Counted from the first letter of the stretch, positions 20,701 to 31,558 are shown. The stretch: DNA of 64,000 nucleotides from Selaginella moellendorffii (GCF_000143415.4 NW_003314332.1:895863-959862); one strand, 5' to 3'. The notes: generated by a model not told the origin, from the sequence alone. Program-made: numbers and translations.

Positions 20701-21600
20701 AGGCTCGAGAATGTACTCGAGCTTTTGCTCGGGCTCGCGTTTGGACTTGGCTCCTGCTCACGCTCAAGCTTGAACTCGGACTAGGACAAATAGCCAAAAG
20801 CTGTTGTCCCAGAAAGAGGAGAGACTTTCTTACCTGTAGGATGATGGGTGGGGAGTGGAGGCTCTCGGGCAGCTGGGGTTGAACTGCGGCTGCCCAGCTC
20901 TGCTTCCCATACAAACGAGAGTTGGCTCGCTTGCCAGGGTCACGTCGTGGCGCTTCGATGGCTCCCCTTGTGTGCCTCACCTTGTGGGCTTCCCGTGCCC
21001 ACCGGGCAAAGGAAATGGTGCTCAGCTGCTCTGGTGGCAAGCACGTGCAGCATCCGTCCAGGTGTTACCCGATCGGCAATCCAGATGCAGAACTCCCAAC
21101 GTGGAATGCCTGGGCAGTGTCGCATGTGTGAGTGCTCGTGGCCTTTGGCCGGTGGCGTGGGGGGGGCCTCCCCAGTATTGATGGGGGGTGGGGTTGTGCA
21201 AGGGTTCTCAGCTACAGAGAGAGCCTTGGCATGGCTTCCCTAGCACCCACTCCAGCATTTGGCAGAGTTGTGCTGTGCAATCTATGGGCATGGCCTTGGG
21301 ACCACATTTGCACGCCTGTCGGGCGAGGGGGAGGGAGGCAGCAGTGTGGTCCTCCGGGCTTCCAAGGGAGGCAAGCCTCAGGGGCGGCACGGCTGCTTGG
21401 CAAGGGCCAGCGTCACCCGGTGGGAAAGGGGAGGGGCCCCCACTTGCCGGGCGACGGAGGGAGGAAGGGGGGAGGACTCTCTCGGGCCTGAAGCGCACGG
21501 AGAAGGCGCAGGCTGAGCCTCAGCCTGCGTGCACGTGAGGGAGGGGGGGAAGGCCCTGCCCGCCTACCACGTGGCACGGAAAAGGGGAGAGGGGAAAAAA
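20701..21600. other. GC-rich spacer without genes
   Basis: Continues from the 237-bp repeats with clusters of GGCTCG/CTCGAGC words, then a G-rich stretch (21150-21560). Open frames are short, overlap on both strands and resemble nothing. Probably ribosomal spacer or decayed repeat. Confidence 0.5.
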
Positions 21601-21835
21601 AGTGGCCCAGAATGTCTAGGGCCCAAAACGTGTGATTTTTCGCAAAAAGTTGGAAAGGTACCACGTGTTCTGCGGGCTTTTTTTGGGGCCCAAATCGCGC
21701 GATTTTTCACGAAATGTTGGGGAGGTACCCCACATTTCGCAGCGCTCGTTTTGGGGCCCAAAACACGGTCTTCGTGAAATGTTGGGGAGGTACCACATGT
21801 CCCGCGGGCGTGCTTTTTAGCGCCCAAAAGGTACA
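21600..21835 (+). repeat. ~67-bp tandem repeat, about 3.5 units
   Basis: The marker GGGCCCAAA, or GCGCCCAAA in the last unit, starts at 21619, 21686, 21754 and 21820. Each is followed by TTTTTCNCGAAA-type and GGGGAGGTACCNCA-type blocks. Non-coding; it lies just upstream of the 5S-like gene. Confidence 0.8.
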
Positions 21836-21916
21836 CGGGATTGTGGAGGTATGCTGCAGCTTTGGATCAGCTGCCCCACACTATAAGAGTAGGGGGAGTG
21901 TGAAATATTTCAGAGT

Positions 21917-22030
21917 GGGTTCAAACTATGACTATGGCATTGGATCCCATCAAACCTCCAAAGTTTAAGTGTCCCTGGGCTTGAATAGTATTGGGCTGGG
22001 TGACCACCCGGGAAGTCCAAGTGACCCCCT
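21917..22030 (+). rRNA. 5S rRNA-like gene (diverged)
   Basis: About 114 nt alignable to plant 5S rRNA over its length: CATTGGATCCCATCAAACCTCC (canonical GGATCCCATCAGAACTCC), AGTTTAAGTG at the internal A-box, TTGAATAGTATTGGGCTGGG, and the C-box GGGTGACCACCCGGGAAGTCC. It has several substitutions and small indels, including an extra T in the A-box, so it may be inactive. It has the same orientation as the 28S and lies 2.2 kb downstream, as in plants with linked 5S-35S units. A 5S-derived SINE is less likely, because no tail other than the T-run is seen. Confidence 0.85.
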
Positions 22031-22031
22031 C

Positions 22032-22041
22032 TTTTTTTTTT
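22032..22041 (+). terminator. Pol III-type T-run after 5S
   Basis: Ten consecutive T immediately after the 5S-like 3' end, the expected RNA polymerase III terminator. Confidence 0.75.
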
Positions 22042-22430
22042 CCTTACAAGTCATTTATTTTTGTAAGATCACTGTTTTAATATATAAACTTTGAGTATTT
22101 TTCCATAGCATATAAGTGTATGGTCCTTAAATACTACTTACAATTGTCAATGTAAGGTGTATTTGCCAAATTGTGTCGTTAGTTAGTTATTAACTAGGAT
22201 ATAAGTCACAAAGAATGTGTTGTGATTGTCACCATGTGGCATGGCAAGCAAGTCCAAACATATGTATGTCACATGGCATACAAGGTCAAGGACACTAAAC
22301 TCTAACTATGAGAAAAAGCCAAAGAGCACAAACCAAAGTGCATGCCATGTGTCAATGTGGCATACATTGAAAACCATAAAACTCTATGAGATCAAACCAA
22401 AGGCCATGCCACGTGTCAAAATAAAACTCG
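22042..22430. other. AT-rich spacer, no gene seen
   Basis: Low-complexity AT-rich sequence, followed by a stretch with several CATGTGGCAT / CCACGTGTCA words. No open frame of interest. Confidence 0.5.
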
Positions 22431-22740
22431 GATGTATCCAGGGCCAGACAGATCCGAGGCTGAACATGTCCGGGGCCTGACATGTAAGGGGCCGGACATA
22501 TCGAGGTCCGGACATGTCCGGGGCCCGACATATTGGGTGCTCGACATGTCCGGGGCCGGACATATCGGGGCCTAGACATATCGGGTGCCCGACATATCCG
22601 GGGCCTGACATATCGGGTGCCCGACATATCCGGGGCCGGACATGTCCAGGGCCCAACATATCGGGTGCCCGACATGTCCGGGGCCGGACATATCAGGGCC
22701 CAAACATGTTTGGGGCCCGACATATCCAGGGCCTGAGGTA
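22431..22740. repeat. 16-bp tandem repeat, about 19 units
   Basis: From 22447 to 22734, eighteen contiguous 16-mers follow the consensus GACATRTCCGGGGCCC, with partial units at each side. Many units contain the palindromes GGACATGTCC and GGGCCC. Because 16 is not a multiple of three, the open frames on both strands are a by-product of the repeat and not a protein. Confidence 0.9.
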
Positions 22741-22866
22741 TGCCACATGGTATACACGTGGCGATATAAGTTACTACAAAAAAAAACAACTCAAAAACAT
22801 CCAACTTTAGCCGATATATGAGTTGGCAACACTACATTTACTACCATGACACTAAGCTCGAAATAT

Positions 22867-22871
22867 GTCAC
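22867..22871 (+). repeat. LTR element target duplication, left (GTCAC)
   Basis: The 5-bp GTCAC directly before the left LTR. The same five bases follow the right LTR at 30134-30138. Confidence 0.85.
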
Positions 22872-23142
22872 TGTTGCGAATGTGACTTCAGGTATCAAAA
22901 GTTACCTGTCGGCTAGTCCTTTCGGATATTCTTTCTTACTGCCACGATGGCAGGAGGTCGGTATTGCTGGGCTCGTTATCAGTCTCCGCCTAAGCTAGTT
23001 GAGAAACTGGTCATCACATGTGCACTTAGACCGGAAGGGCACTAAGGAAGGAAATCCTAAGTTGTCATTTAGTCAAGCAGACTTGACACGGTGATGAGAA
23101 ACTCATGATGTTGGCTTGCACTTGCTAGTGTTGGGAACCCCC

Positions 23143-23172
23143 GCGATATTGAGCTTGGTCCCTCAATATCGC
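23143..23172. other. Hairpin in left LTR
   Basis: Perfect 11-bp inverted repeat GCGATATTGAG / CTCAATATCGC around an 8-nt loop. Present unchanged in the right LTR at 29269-29298. Confidence 0.75.
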
Positions 23173-23967
23173 TAGATGATAGCTTACTGTGTCTACCAAA
23201 CACCCTCGCTATCATGCCCTTTGTGTTAGTCTCATTTCGGTCCCAAATGCTATTTATGGAAAGTGTCTAGATTTGCTCATTTGGCATATCTACAGAATGT
23301 AGAGATCGGCCTGAACACAATGGTGTTCGTCCCGTGTCCAAATTCGCATTCTAAGGACATTCCATATTTAGTAAGTTTCAAGCTTGTCCCAGAGACTAAC
23401 TCCTGATACTAAGGGAGGTTTGGGGTGAAAGCCCAAAGCGTGTGTTCCTCAAAGGGGGGGGGGCTATAGGGGGTTCCAAATGTATAGTAGGGATAGTGGG
23501 TAGGTCGGGCATGGCCGACCAACCTGAGGCATAGTCTAGCTCCCGCTTGCGTGCCTGTCCTTGTTCTGCGTCTGGCTTGGGTCTAAGCCCAAGTTCCATT
23601 CCATGCTAGCTGGTGGAGTACCCATATCCTCACGTTAGGCCACCGGTATGCTAAAATAGCGCCAGACTTCGTTTGGCTCCGTTTTGCGTGCTGGTCCTGG
23701 CATTGGGATGCTGGTTGCTCCAGGACTGTTCCAAGTCGCTCTGGGGCCCTGTCCCTTCGCTCCTTGGGCTGTATGCTCGGGAGTTGCTCCGTGGTTCGGT
23801 TCCATCACTCCTTGGCTCCATGCTTGGGAGTTTGGCACCATTCGTTCGTTCAGTGGCCCAAGGCCCTGAACCTCGGGTTCCTATGGACACGTGGCATGGA
23901 CACGTGGCATGTGACATATGGCATCTGTCACGTGGCACAAAGAGGGTTTAGGTTCCGCTTCATGGTG

Positions 23968-23996
23968 TTATCCTATGGTAAATCACCATAGGATAA
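23968..23996. other. Hairpin near the 3' end of left LTR
   Basis: Perfect 12-bp inverted repeat TTATCCTATGGT / ACCATAGGATAA, loop AAATC, 24 nt before the LTR end. Repeated unchanged at 30081-30109. Confidence 0.75.
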
Positions 23997-24022
23997 AGGG
24001 TCAAAACCACGTGCGCTACATT

Positions 24023-24033
24023 TGGTATCAGAG
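24023..24033 (+). other. Primer-binding site (initiator tRNA-Met)
   Basis: TGGTATCAGAG begins two bases after the left LTR. This is the usual complement of the plant initiator tRNA-Met 3' end. Confidence 0.88.
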
Positions 24034-27000
24034 GAAGAGTCTCAGCGAGTACTATTCAATGAGATTGGGCAACTAGTCTCGTTGCATACGCAGAGATGAA
24101 AACGATGGTCCGAGTGGGTACACGTTTTGGTGCAAAAGACTTTGCAATTGTTCCTTGGGTATGGATTTGGTTACCTTCTTGTTCCATATTATATGAGCTT
24201 GCTCTTGGGCTCATAGGATGGATTTGAGTTGTTCCGGTAGCACGAGCTTAAGCTTGAGCTCGTGAGTGAGGCACATTAGCAACTTGAGGTTACACTTTGA
24301 GTTGGCAGGATTAATGTTAGCCTATCGGTGGTTCTATGAGTTGTTATAGGTTAAATCAAATCTCCCTGGGTTTGCTATGAGTGGCAAATAGGCTGGTCCG
24401 TAGCTGTTTAGCGCGGCACTAGTGGATCCTTCCTAGACATGATTATAAGTGGATCAATCAAGACTGTAGGGAATAGTCTATTGGTTCAAGTAATCATTGC
24501 CGTGCTCTCTCATAAACTTTTCTTCGATTGAACTGAAGGCAATGCGAAAGCAAGTTTGAGGTTTGGTCAAAAGATGAGACCGAAAAGAGAGTCATCGGGG
24601 ACGAAGGATCAAATACGTAAATCATTTTCTCTTCTTGGAGAGATGATCTGCAACGAGGTGTTAACTCATTGCTTGTGTTCACATCATGCAATCAAGAGTC
24701 CCTATCTTGATGCATGTTGGAGATGGTGGTTTTACAATGGTGAGTTATGGGATGGATAGTGGTGAAACACTAAACCATTTTGTCTAGGCTCGCAATTGGA
24801 AGACTTGGGTTGCAATGCTCAATTCTTTTCCGGGGAACCTTGCTATTGCTCCTTGAGTAGCTTGGTGTTGGATTAGTGTTGAGTTTGGTCGGAAAGAGAG
24901 TGGCATGAGCTTGTCCGTGTTGTGAACAAAAGTTAGTGGTGTTGGGTGTCGTAAACCTCTATTGGTGGAGTGTGGCATTTATGTTGCATTTTGTTGAATC
25001 GAGTTGGCATTTGATACTCACATAAACGTTTGAAGTAATGACATAGGCATTGCTCATTGCGTTACTCAATTGATGATCAAGTCATTGTGATGCTTATATC
25101 ATATCCATGTGATAAAGAGTAATGCATTTACGAAGTTGTTTGGGTAAATGATGATCAACCCCCAAAGTGGTTGATGGAGAAGCTAGTCTACTTGCACGAA
25201 GTAGCATTGTAGTAGCTTTGACTGGATTCTCGATAGTGGTTCATTATGCTAAGCTTAAGTTGGTTCTTTGTTTCCTTGAGTTGGCCCACTAAGGTGTTGG
25301 AAAAGGGTTGTAGCATTCATTTGCTATAGCTTGTCGGTTGATCCGTTAGCACTTGGAGTAGATTGTTGGATGGAGAAGATGTGGAGTTGGGGCATTGACA
25401 TCACTAGCACTTGTGTTAGTGGAAGTGGCATTGTTATTTCAAGTGATGAGGAGTTTTCCTTGGACCTTGATTTTTCCATGTTATTTTTTTTGTTAGTGTT
25501 TTGGCTTCACATCGGATCTTGAAGGTGATTGAAGAAGAGTGTTAGTGCAATATGAATATCCGAAGATGTGGTCTTCGTGATCAAGCCTTGGATGTTCATT
25601 TTGCATTTTGCGGATGTCGGAGTTGGATATCGGAAATATGGGCAAAAAGATGTTCGATGCTTAAGCATATTGATGGATCATGAGAATTTGTGTTGAGGTG
25701 AACCTATGTGAATTTGTTAGTAGGAGGAAGTTGGTTGAGTTTTGAAAGTTTGCATTCCTGGACTGAGAGTCATTCTTTCTCTAGGATGGAAAATTTTCCA
25801 CAAATTTTCTTAGACTTTTCCAATGGCTGATCTGTTAGTCACTTTGCTCGAAAACCATTCCGTTTTCGTAAGCCAGTACAAACTATTGAAGGGGTTGGAG
25901 TTGGCTTCGGTTGGCTTAAACCTTAGTAGATAGTTTGTATGATGCGGCCTGAAAGGGATGCTAACTTTTGGGGCTAAGGCAATTGAGTTGGATAGAGTCT
26001 GGAGTTGGTGTAGAAAAGTGGCCGTTACGCTTTTTTAAGAAGGGTGACCCTTGTGCCTTTCTTTTGTAGCATTATGCTCGGTGGCAGGTTGCACCTTGCA
26101 TTTCACTAAGACTCGATGAGAGTAGTGAGCTCTCACTGATCTTGACTTAGTCTTAGTAGCACTGCGCCTTGGCTGGGGATGGTGATGTCTAACTTAGTTG
26201 TTTGAGGTTGAGATGTTAGTACCCGTACTATAGCTTTGTCTATGAGGAGGTTGTGTACCGATATGAGTCCATCTCATAGTCTTCACTTTAGTTTCGACTG
26301 AGTGTTGATCACATAGCTAGCCTCTTCAAGGCATGCTCAGAACTATTGACTAAATGCATTAGTGAGCTTATTGCGGTTGAGTTGGATTCGAGTGGTCATT
26401 TAGTTTGTGCTTGTCTATGAACTTTTATCTCATACCTGGGGTATTATGTTCATGTTGGACAAGTATGTAACTTGATGACATGAGTTTGTGTTCGGGTCTT
26501 GTGAAGGCAAGTTGAGGAGTGATTGTTAGTTGCTTTGCGACTAGTGATTACTTGTAGACTTCGTCAAGGACTTTTGACACTTGCTTTGCTCGATGATGAT
26601 TTAGCGGTGATGGGCTTGCTTTACCAGATGGTGTTGCAGAGGATTGTGTTATTAGGCTGACATGGTTTTTTCCATGTTGGCATATCAATTCCTTTGTCGA
26701 TATCATTTGGTTACTTTTGGTCTATAGTGTTAGATTTCATTGAGTCTTGGATGTAGTGATTCACTCCTTGATGATGTGTTATCTGTCACTGAGTTTTGCT
26801 AAAGGATTGGTCTCGGATACTAAGTATAGTATCTTCGACTTTGGTTAGCTTGGTTGCTGGAAAGCTTCGAGTGGTGATTCACTCTTGCTTTCTTCTAGTT
26901 TTGTCCTGGTGTTGATGGCATTGAAGTGATGCCTTGTCATTGATATTGTTGATATTGAGACTTGAGTGAAATGAAATGTCTTTCCTTAGGATTGATATTA

Positions 27001-28978
27001 AGTTTCATTAGTCTTGATGAAAAATGTTGATGATTTGGCTTTAGCTTTGTGTTGTTGGCATTCATGCATTTGCTAGTTAGCAACTGTGTTAATGTTCAAA
27101 CAAACTGAGTGGCAAGTTGAGTTAGTTGTGTTCTAGATGAGATTATTTAGTAGAGGGTTGAGCTTTAACTTTTCCTTGAAAAGTGATTTAGTCGTGGACT
27201 ATGCTAACTTTACGAAATGATGTGTTAGTGATTGATATTGAAGTGATTGAATCCTTGTTGGGTTTGAATTGAGATATATCAATCATTGATGATTCGTCTT
27301 GCACTTGTTACGAAGTGAGTTACGTCTTGTTCTAGATGGGTTCATGGAGGATCGTTTGATGATCACTTGTTAAGCATAGCTTCATTGTGCTTAGCTTTTG
27401 GATTGATGCAGAAATGCTCTTCATTAGCTTTGGCATTATGAAGTTTGGCTTATGGATGTGTTGAAGAAGACATTGTGAGTTGCATCACGATTTCTTCTTT
27501 AGCATTGAAGTTAGCTTCTATGAGACTCGTGATCATTATTAAGCAAGACTTGGCTATAGGCTTCTTCGAGCTTTGGTTCTTTGAGTTTTATGCTCATTGT
27601 TCTATTTGTTAGAAGTTGTTGGGGAAGGCATTTTGGCTCATTAGCTTCGATGTTGAAGTTGGCTTTGCATCTGGCAATCATTGGTGATGATTGACTATCA
27701 TCTAGGGTAGTTGATTGTCCTTATCACAAGTTTTGCTTGATTATTGTTGGTTTGGAATTATTTGTTGTTCTTCGGGATGGTAGATTCTTTCTTCAACGAT
27801 CATTATACATTACTACATTGATGGGCTAATTGACGATTTTTCATGATAGTTGGTTGTTCTCTTTGATGGCTTTTGGCTTTTTGCAATACCACATGTTCTT
27901 TGTGGTTTGCTTTGGATTGGTCTCTTGGGTTTGAGATGTTAGTAGGATGTTGCTAACACTTGCTTAGGCAAACTTGAGTTCCTTGGTATTGTTGGCTGAG
28001 ATCTATTTCGATTGGCTTTTGTGATAGTTGGCAGGCATGAGTGTTTGTTGGTCTTACCACATTCATTCTCTTCTGTTCATTGTTGCTCGAGTTAGTTTTG
28101 ATAGATTTGGATGTTATTTCCTTTGGGTGATACATTCGCGAGCATTGTGCTTGTTAGTCAATGATACTTTGTGTTCTTTGAGTTCTCTCTAGTAAGTTGT
28201 TGGCTTACTGTCTACTATCTTCGGTAGTTAAGTTTCATCATTGAGTATCCTTGATGATATACTAGCTATTGAATTTTGTTGGATGGTCATTCTTATGTTT
28301 GCCAAATTATGATGATCTTGATGGTTCCTATACTATAATACTAGTTTATCGGATGATAACTTATTTGGAATACATTTGTGTTCTCATCTAAGCTTTATTC
28401 ACTGATAATTAAATCTTTAAGATATCATTGTTTATGACTTTGATATAGTCCCTATCTATTGATCTTTGAGTTTGGGCCAGTATAGGCAGACTGGCTTCGG
28501 CACTTTGTGTGCATGTTGAAATCTCTAGTCATGGGGTAGCTACTGTCAACTGGTCACATAACCCGCCTCTCTGTCGATGTTCCTTATTTCGTTGAAAGGG
28601 CGTGACCGTGTAAACAACTCTAACTGCCTGTTGACAGTAGTCTATCTAAACCTTACCGACGGGTTTGGTTTCTTTGCTTAGGAGGGTTGGGGCCTCTGGC
28701 TTCTCTCTCTATGTTCCTGCGGGCAGGGGCATATCACACTTTTGTAAGCTGGGTGACTCCCAGAGCAGCAAGGGTGGCTGACTCTGTTGGTCATTTCCTT
28801 GTCGGCAACGGCCGGAAGGTGTCTGAGCTGGTAGCGCATCCACGTTAGACAAAGAGGTTGCCTCCTAACTCATTTAAGTTGGTGCATTTCTCACATAGTG
28901 TGAGTACCGTGAACTTTTTCTGGAGTTGTTTCCTTGGCGGTATTCTAGACTCAAGTATGCATCGACGAGGATGTCGAT
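24034..28978 (+). other. Non-coding interior of the LTR element
   Basis: About 4.9 kb, T- and G-rich on the plus strand, with stop codons dense in all frames. Repeated short words such as GTTAGT and GATGATT give it a monotone texture. No conserved retroelement protein motif was found. Near 28660-28850 there is a more GC-balanced stretch, also without an open frame. Confidence 0.8.
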
Positions 28979-28980
28979 CT

Positions 28981-28997
28981 TCCCAAAGGGGGGAGAG
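28981..28997 (+). other. Polypurine tract
   Basis: CCCAAAGGGGGGAGAG directly before the right LTR, the expected plus-strand primer site. Confidence 0.85.
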
Positions 28998-30133
28998 TGT
29001 CGTGAATGTGACTTCGGGTATCGAAAGTTACCTGTCAGCTAGTCCTTTCGGATATTCTTTCTTACTGCCATGATGGCAGGAGGTCGGTATTGCTGGGCTC
29101 GTTATCAGTCTCCGCCTAAGCTAGTTGAGAAACTGGTCATCACATGTGCACTTAGACCGGAAAGGCACTAAGGAAGGAAATCCTAAGTTGTCATTTAGTC
29201 AAGCAGACTTGACATGGTGATGAGAAACTCATGATGTTGGCTTGCACTTGCTAGTGTTGGGAACCCCCGCGATATTGAGCTTGGTCCCTCAATATCGCTA
29301 GATGATAGCTTACCGTGTCTGCCAAACACCCTCGCTATCATGCCCTTTGTGTTAGTCTCATTTCGGTCCCAAATGCTATTTATGCAAAGTGTCTAGATTT
29401 GCTCATTTGGCATATCTACGGAATGTAGAGATCGGCCTGAACACAATGGTGTTCGTCCCGTGTCCAAATTCGCATTCTAAGGACATTCCATATTTAGTAA
29501 GTTTCGAGCTTGTCCCAGAGACTAACTCCTGATACTAAGGGAGGCTTGGGGTGAAAGCCCAAAGCGTGTGTTCCTCAAGGGGGGGGGGGCTATGGGGGGT
29601 TCCAAATGTCTAGTAGGGATAGTGGGTAGGTCGGGCATGGCCGACCAACCTGAGGCATAGTCTAGCTCCCGCTTGCGTGCCTGTCCTTGTTCTGCGTCCG
29701 GCTTGGGTCTAAGCCCAAGTTCCATTCCATGCTAGCTGGTGGAGTACCCATATCCTCACATTAGGCCACCGGTATGCTAAAATAGCGCCAGACTTCGTTT
29801 GGCTCCGTTTTGCGTGCTGGTCCTAGCATTGGGATGCTGGTTGCTCCAGGACTGTTCCAAGTCGCTCCGGGCCCCTGTCCCTTCGCTCCTTGGGCTGTAT
29901 GCTCGGGAGTTGCTCCGTGGTTCGGTTCCATCACTCCTTGGCTCCATGCTTGGGAGTTTGGCACCATTCGTTCGTTCAGTGGCCCAAAGCCCTGAACCTC
30001 GGGTTCCTATGGACATGTGGCATGTGACACATGGCATCTGTCATGTGGCACAAAGAAGGTTTAGGTTCTGCTTCGTGGTGTTATCCTATGGTAAATCACC
30101 ATAGGATAAAGGGTCAAAACCACGTGCGCTATA
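28998..30133 (+). repeat. Right LTR
   Basis: Starts TGTCGTGAATG and ends GCGCTATA, where the left copy ends in CA; the last dinucleotide has mutated CA to TA. Both hairpins and the GTGAAAGCCCAAAGCG block (~29551) are kept. Confidence 0.92.
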
Positions 30134-30138
30134 GTCAC
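30134..30138 (+). repeat. LTR element target duplication, right (GTCAC)
   Basis: GTCAC following the right LTR, identical to 22867-22871. Confidence 0.85.
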
Positions 30139-30309
30139 GTGACTCTTACCTTGAAAAACCACTAAAAATGACACATGTTACATGGCATGAACAGTGTGCC
30201 ACGTGTCATCCGCTCCTAGAAGTCATCTTGTGACACTCGAAAAAAAAAAAAAAGAAAAAATGACCACTTTTTCATTGTTGATGTTGCAGGAGTCACACCA
30301 CTTCCAGAT

Positions 30310-30480
30310 TCTAAGCCTGAACACTAATACATGCTGTGGGGTGAAAGCCCAAAGCGTGTGTCTCCCGGGGGGGGGGCTGTGGGGGGTTCCAAAAGTATAG
30401 TAGGGATAGTGGGTTGGAGGAGTCGGGTAGCCGAGGTGGAGTCCGAGTCCGGGTCCGAATCCGGGCGAGCGAGTGCTCTT
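30310..30480 (+). repeat. Fragment of a related LTR
   Basis: Matches the middle of the LTR (compare 29520-29680): GTGAAAGCCCAAAGCGTGTG, a run of G, GGGGGGTTCCAAA and GTATAGTAGGGATAGTGGGT in the same order. It then continues with GGGTAGCCGAGGTGGAGTCC, which resembles the 237-bp spacer repeat. This is a remnant of a related element family. Confidence 0.7.
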
Positions 30481-30897
30481 CACGTGGTATATTGCGTGCG
30501 GGGCGAGCTCAAAGTGGGCTTTGGCTTCTGGCTTTGGCTCGTGGCTCTGCTTTTGCTACCTGCAACATCACACTCCCTGCTCGCCACCACAATGCGCATT
30601 GGGATGGGTAGCCAGGAGACTCGGATCTTTGCATGCGGTGGTGGTGGGCTAGCTGGCAGTTAATCCTCCTGATGTGGGGTGGTGTGTGCCTTTGGTAGAG
30701 GGCTGCAAACCTATTGCTGTGGTGCAACACATGTGCTTGTGACGGGTCCTGGCCAATGCTTCGGCAGAACCGGGAGACTCGGACGACCAACATGTGTGGT
30801 GCGCCACAGCTCGGGCTAGCCTCTCGCTTTTGTGTGTGTTTTGGGGCAGTGAGGTGTTCACACCCCCTCCCAAGCACACACCCCTTGCTGTGCTGTA

Positions 30898-31335
30898 ACC
30901 ATTGAGTCCGGATCCGGGCGGGCAAAATTCCCTCGTGTTTGAACGTGGGTGAGCTCGGTCGCATGGGGGCTTAGTTGGTGCTTCACAGCCAGGGAAGTGA
31001 CACTCTAGACATCTACCCTTTTGTTAAAAATGCACGTGACGGGGGAGCAAGAAGTCATATGCTCTGTGCTATTGAGCGACCTTTTGGAATCTCGGGCAAG
31101 GGATGTATTTCTACCTAAGAAAACCTTTGTTAAAAATGCATGTGACAGAGGGAGCAAGAAGTTACATGCTCTTGTGCTACTCCTTGTTGTCCCTGATGGG
31201 TGATGGCTCCACTTACTTGTGATGCTGAATGAACTGATGTTCCTGGTGTGACCACCAAGTCCAGATCCGGGCAGGCAATTCCCTTGTCTTGAACTTGGGT
31301 GAGCTCAGTCGCATGGGGGCAGCTGGGTTCTGAGG
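30898..31335 (+). repeat. Nested pair of direct repeats
   Basis: Two sequence blocks each occur twice in the order R1 (30898-30980), R2 (31018-31075), R2' (31126-31183), R1' (31250-31330), all in the same orientation. R1 carries GATCCGGGC and GGTGAGCTC-GTCGCATGGGGGC; R2 carries GTTAAAAATGCA and GGGAGCAAGAAGT. No gene is visible. The sequences between 30480-30898 and 31335-31558 hold no recognisable feature. Confidence 0.7.
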
Positions 31336-31558
31336 TGACCTCCTTGGTGGTGAGTAGCAAGTCCTTAGAGGGACTATTTGCTTCCAGCAGATGGAAGTTT
31401 GAGGCAATAACAGGTCTGTGATGCCCTTAGATGTTCTGGGCCGCACACGCGCTACACTGATGAATTCAACGACTGCGTGCCTGTGCCAAAAGGCTCGGGT
31501 AATCTTTTGAAATTTCATCGTGGGGATAGATCATTGCAATTATTGATCTTCAATGATC

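Larger units (their letters stand above)
22872..24020 (+). repeat. Left LTR
   Basis: Starts TGTTGCGAATG and ends GTGCGCTACA (TG...CA). It contains the 22-nt block around GTGAAAGCCCAAAGCG at ~23425, repeated CACGTGGCA words at 23885-23940, and two perfect hairpins (23143-23172 and 23968-23996). It carries 13 nt (a second GGACACGTGGCAT word) absent from the right LTR. Confidence 0.92.
22872..30133 (+). mobile_element. Non-autonomous LTR retrotransposon (LARD-like)
   Basis: A 7.26-kb element with two direct LTRs (1,149 and 1,136 bp), 5-bp target duplication GTCAC, a primer-binding site matching initiator tRNA-Met, and a polypurine tract. The ~4.95-kb interior has no open frame above about 70 codons and no gag, protease, RT or integrase motif on either strand. 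I counted about 30 substitutions and a few indels between the LTRs, about 97% identity, so insertion is fairly recent. Lack of coding is therefore unlikely to result from decay after insertion, and it fits a large retrotransposon derivative moved by a partner. Orientation plus is set by the primer site. Confidence 0.9.

Noticed and set aside
21917-22041. tRNA- or 7SL-derived SINE
   Set aside because: The sequence aligns along the whole 5S rRNA, including the C-box, and ends at a T-run without a LINE-like tail.
22352-22810. Possible repeat protein (GPDISGARH... / APDMSGPGH...) or CRISPR-like array
   Set aside because: Open on both strands because of a 16-bp unit not divisible by three. Repeats are contiguous without spacers, and the context is a eukaryotic nuclear genome.
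24020-28997. Search for gag/pol in the LTR element interior
   Set aside because: No frame above about 70 codons and no RT, protease or integrase motif on either strand.
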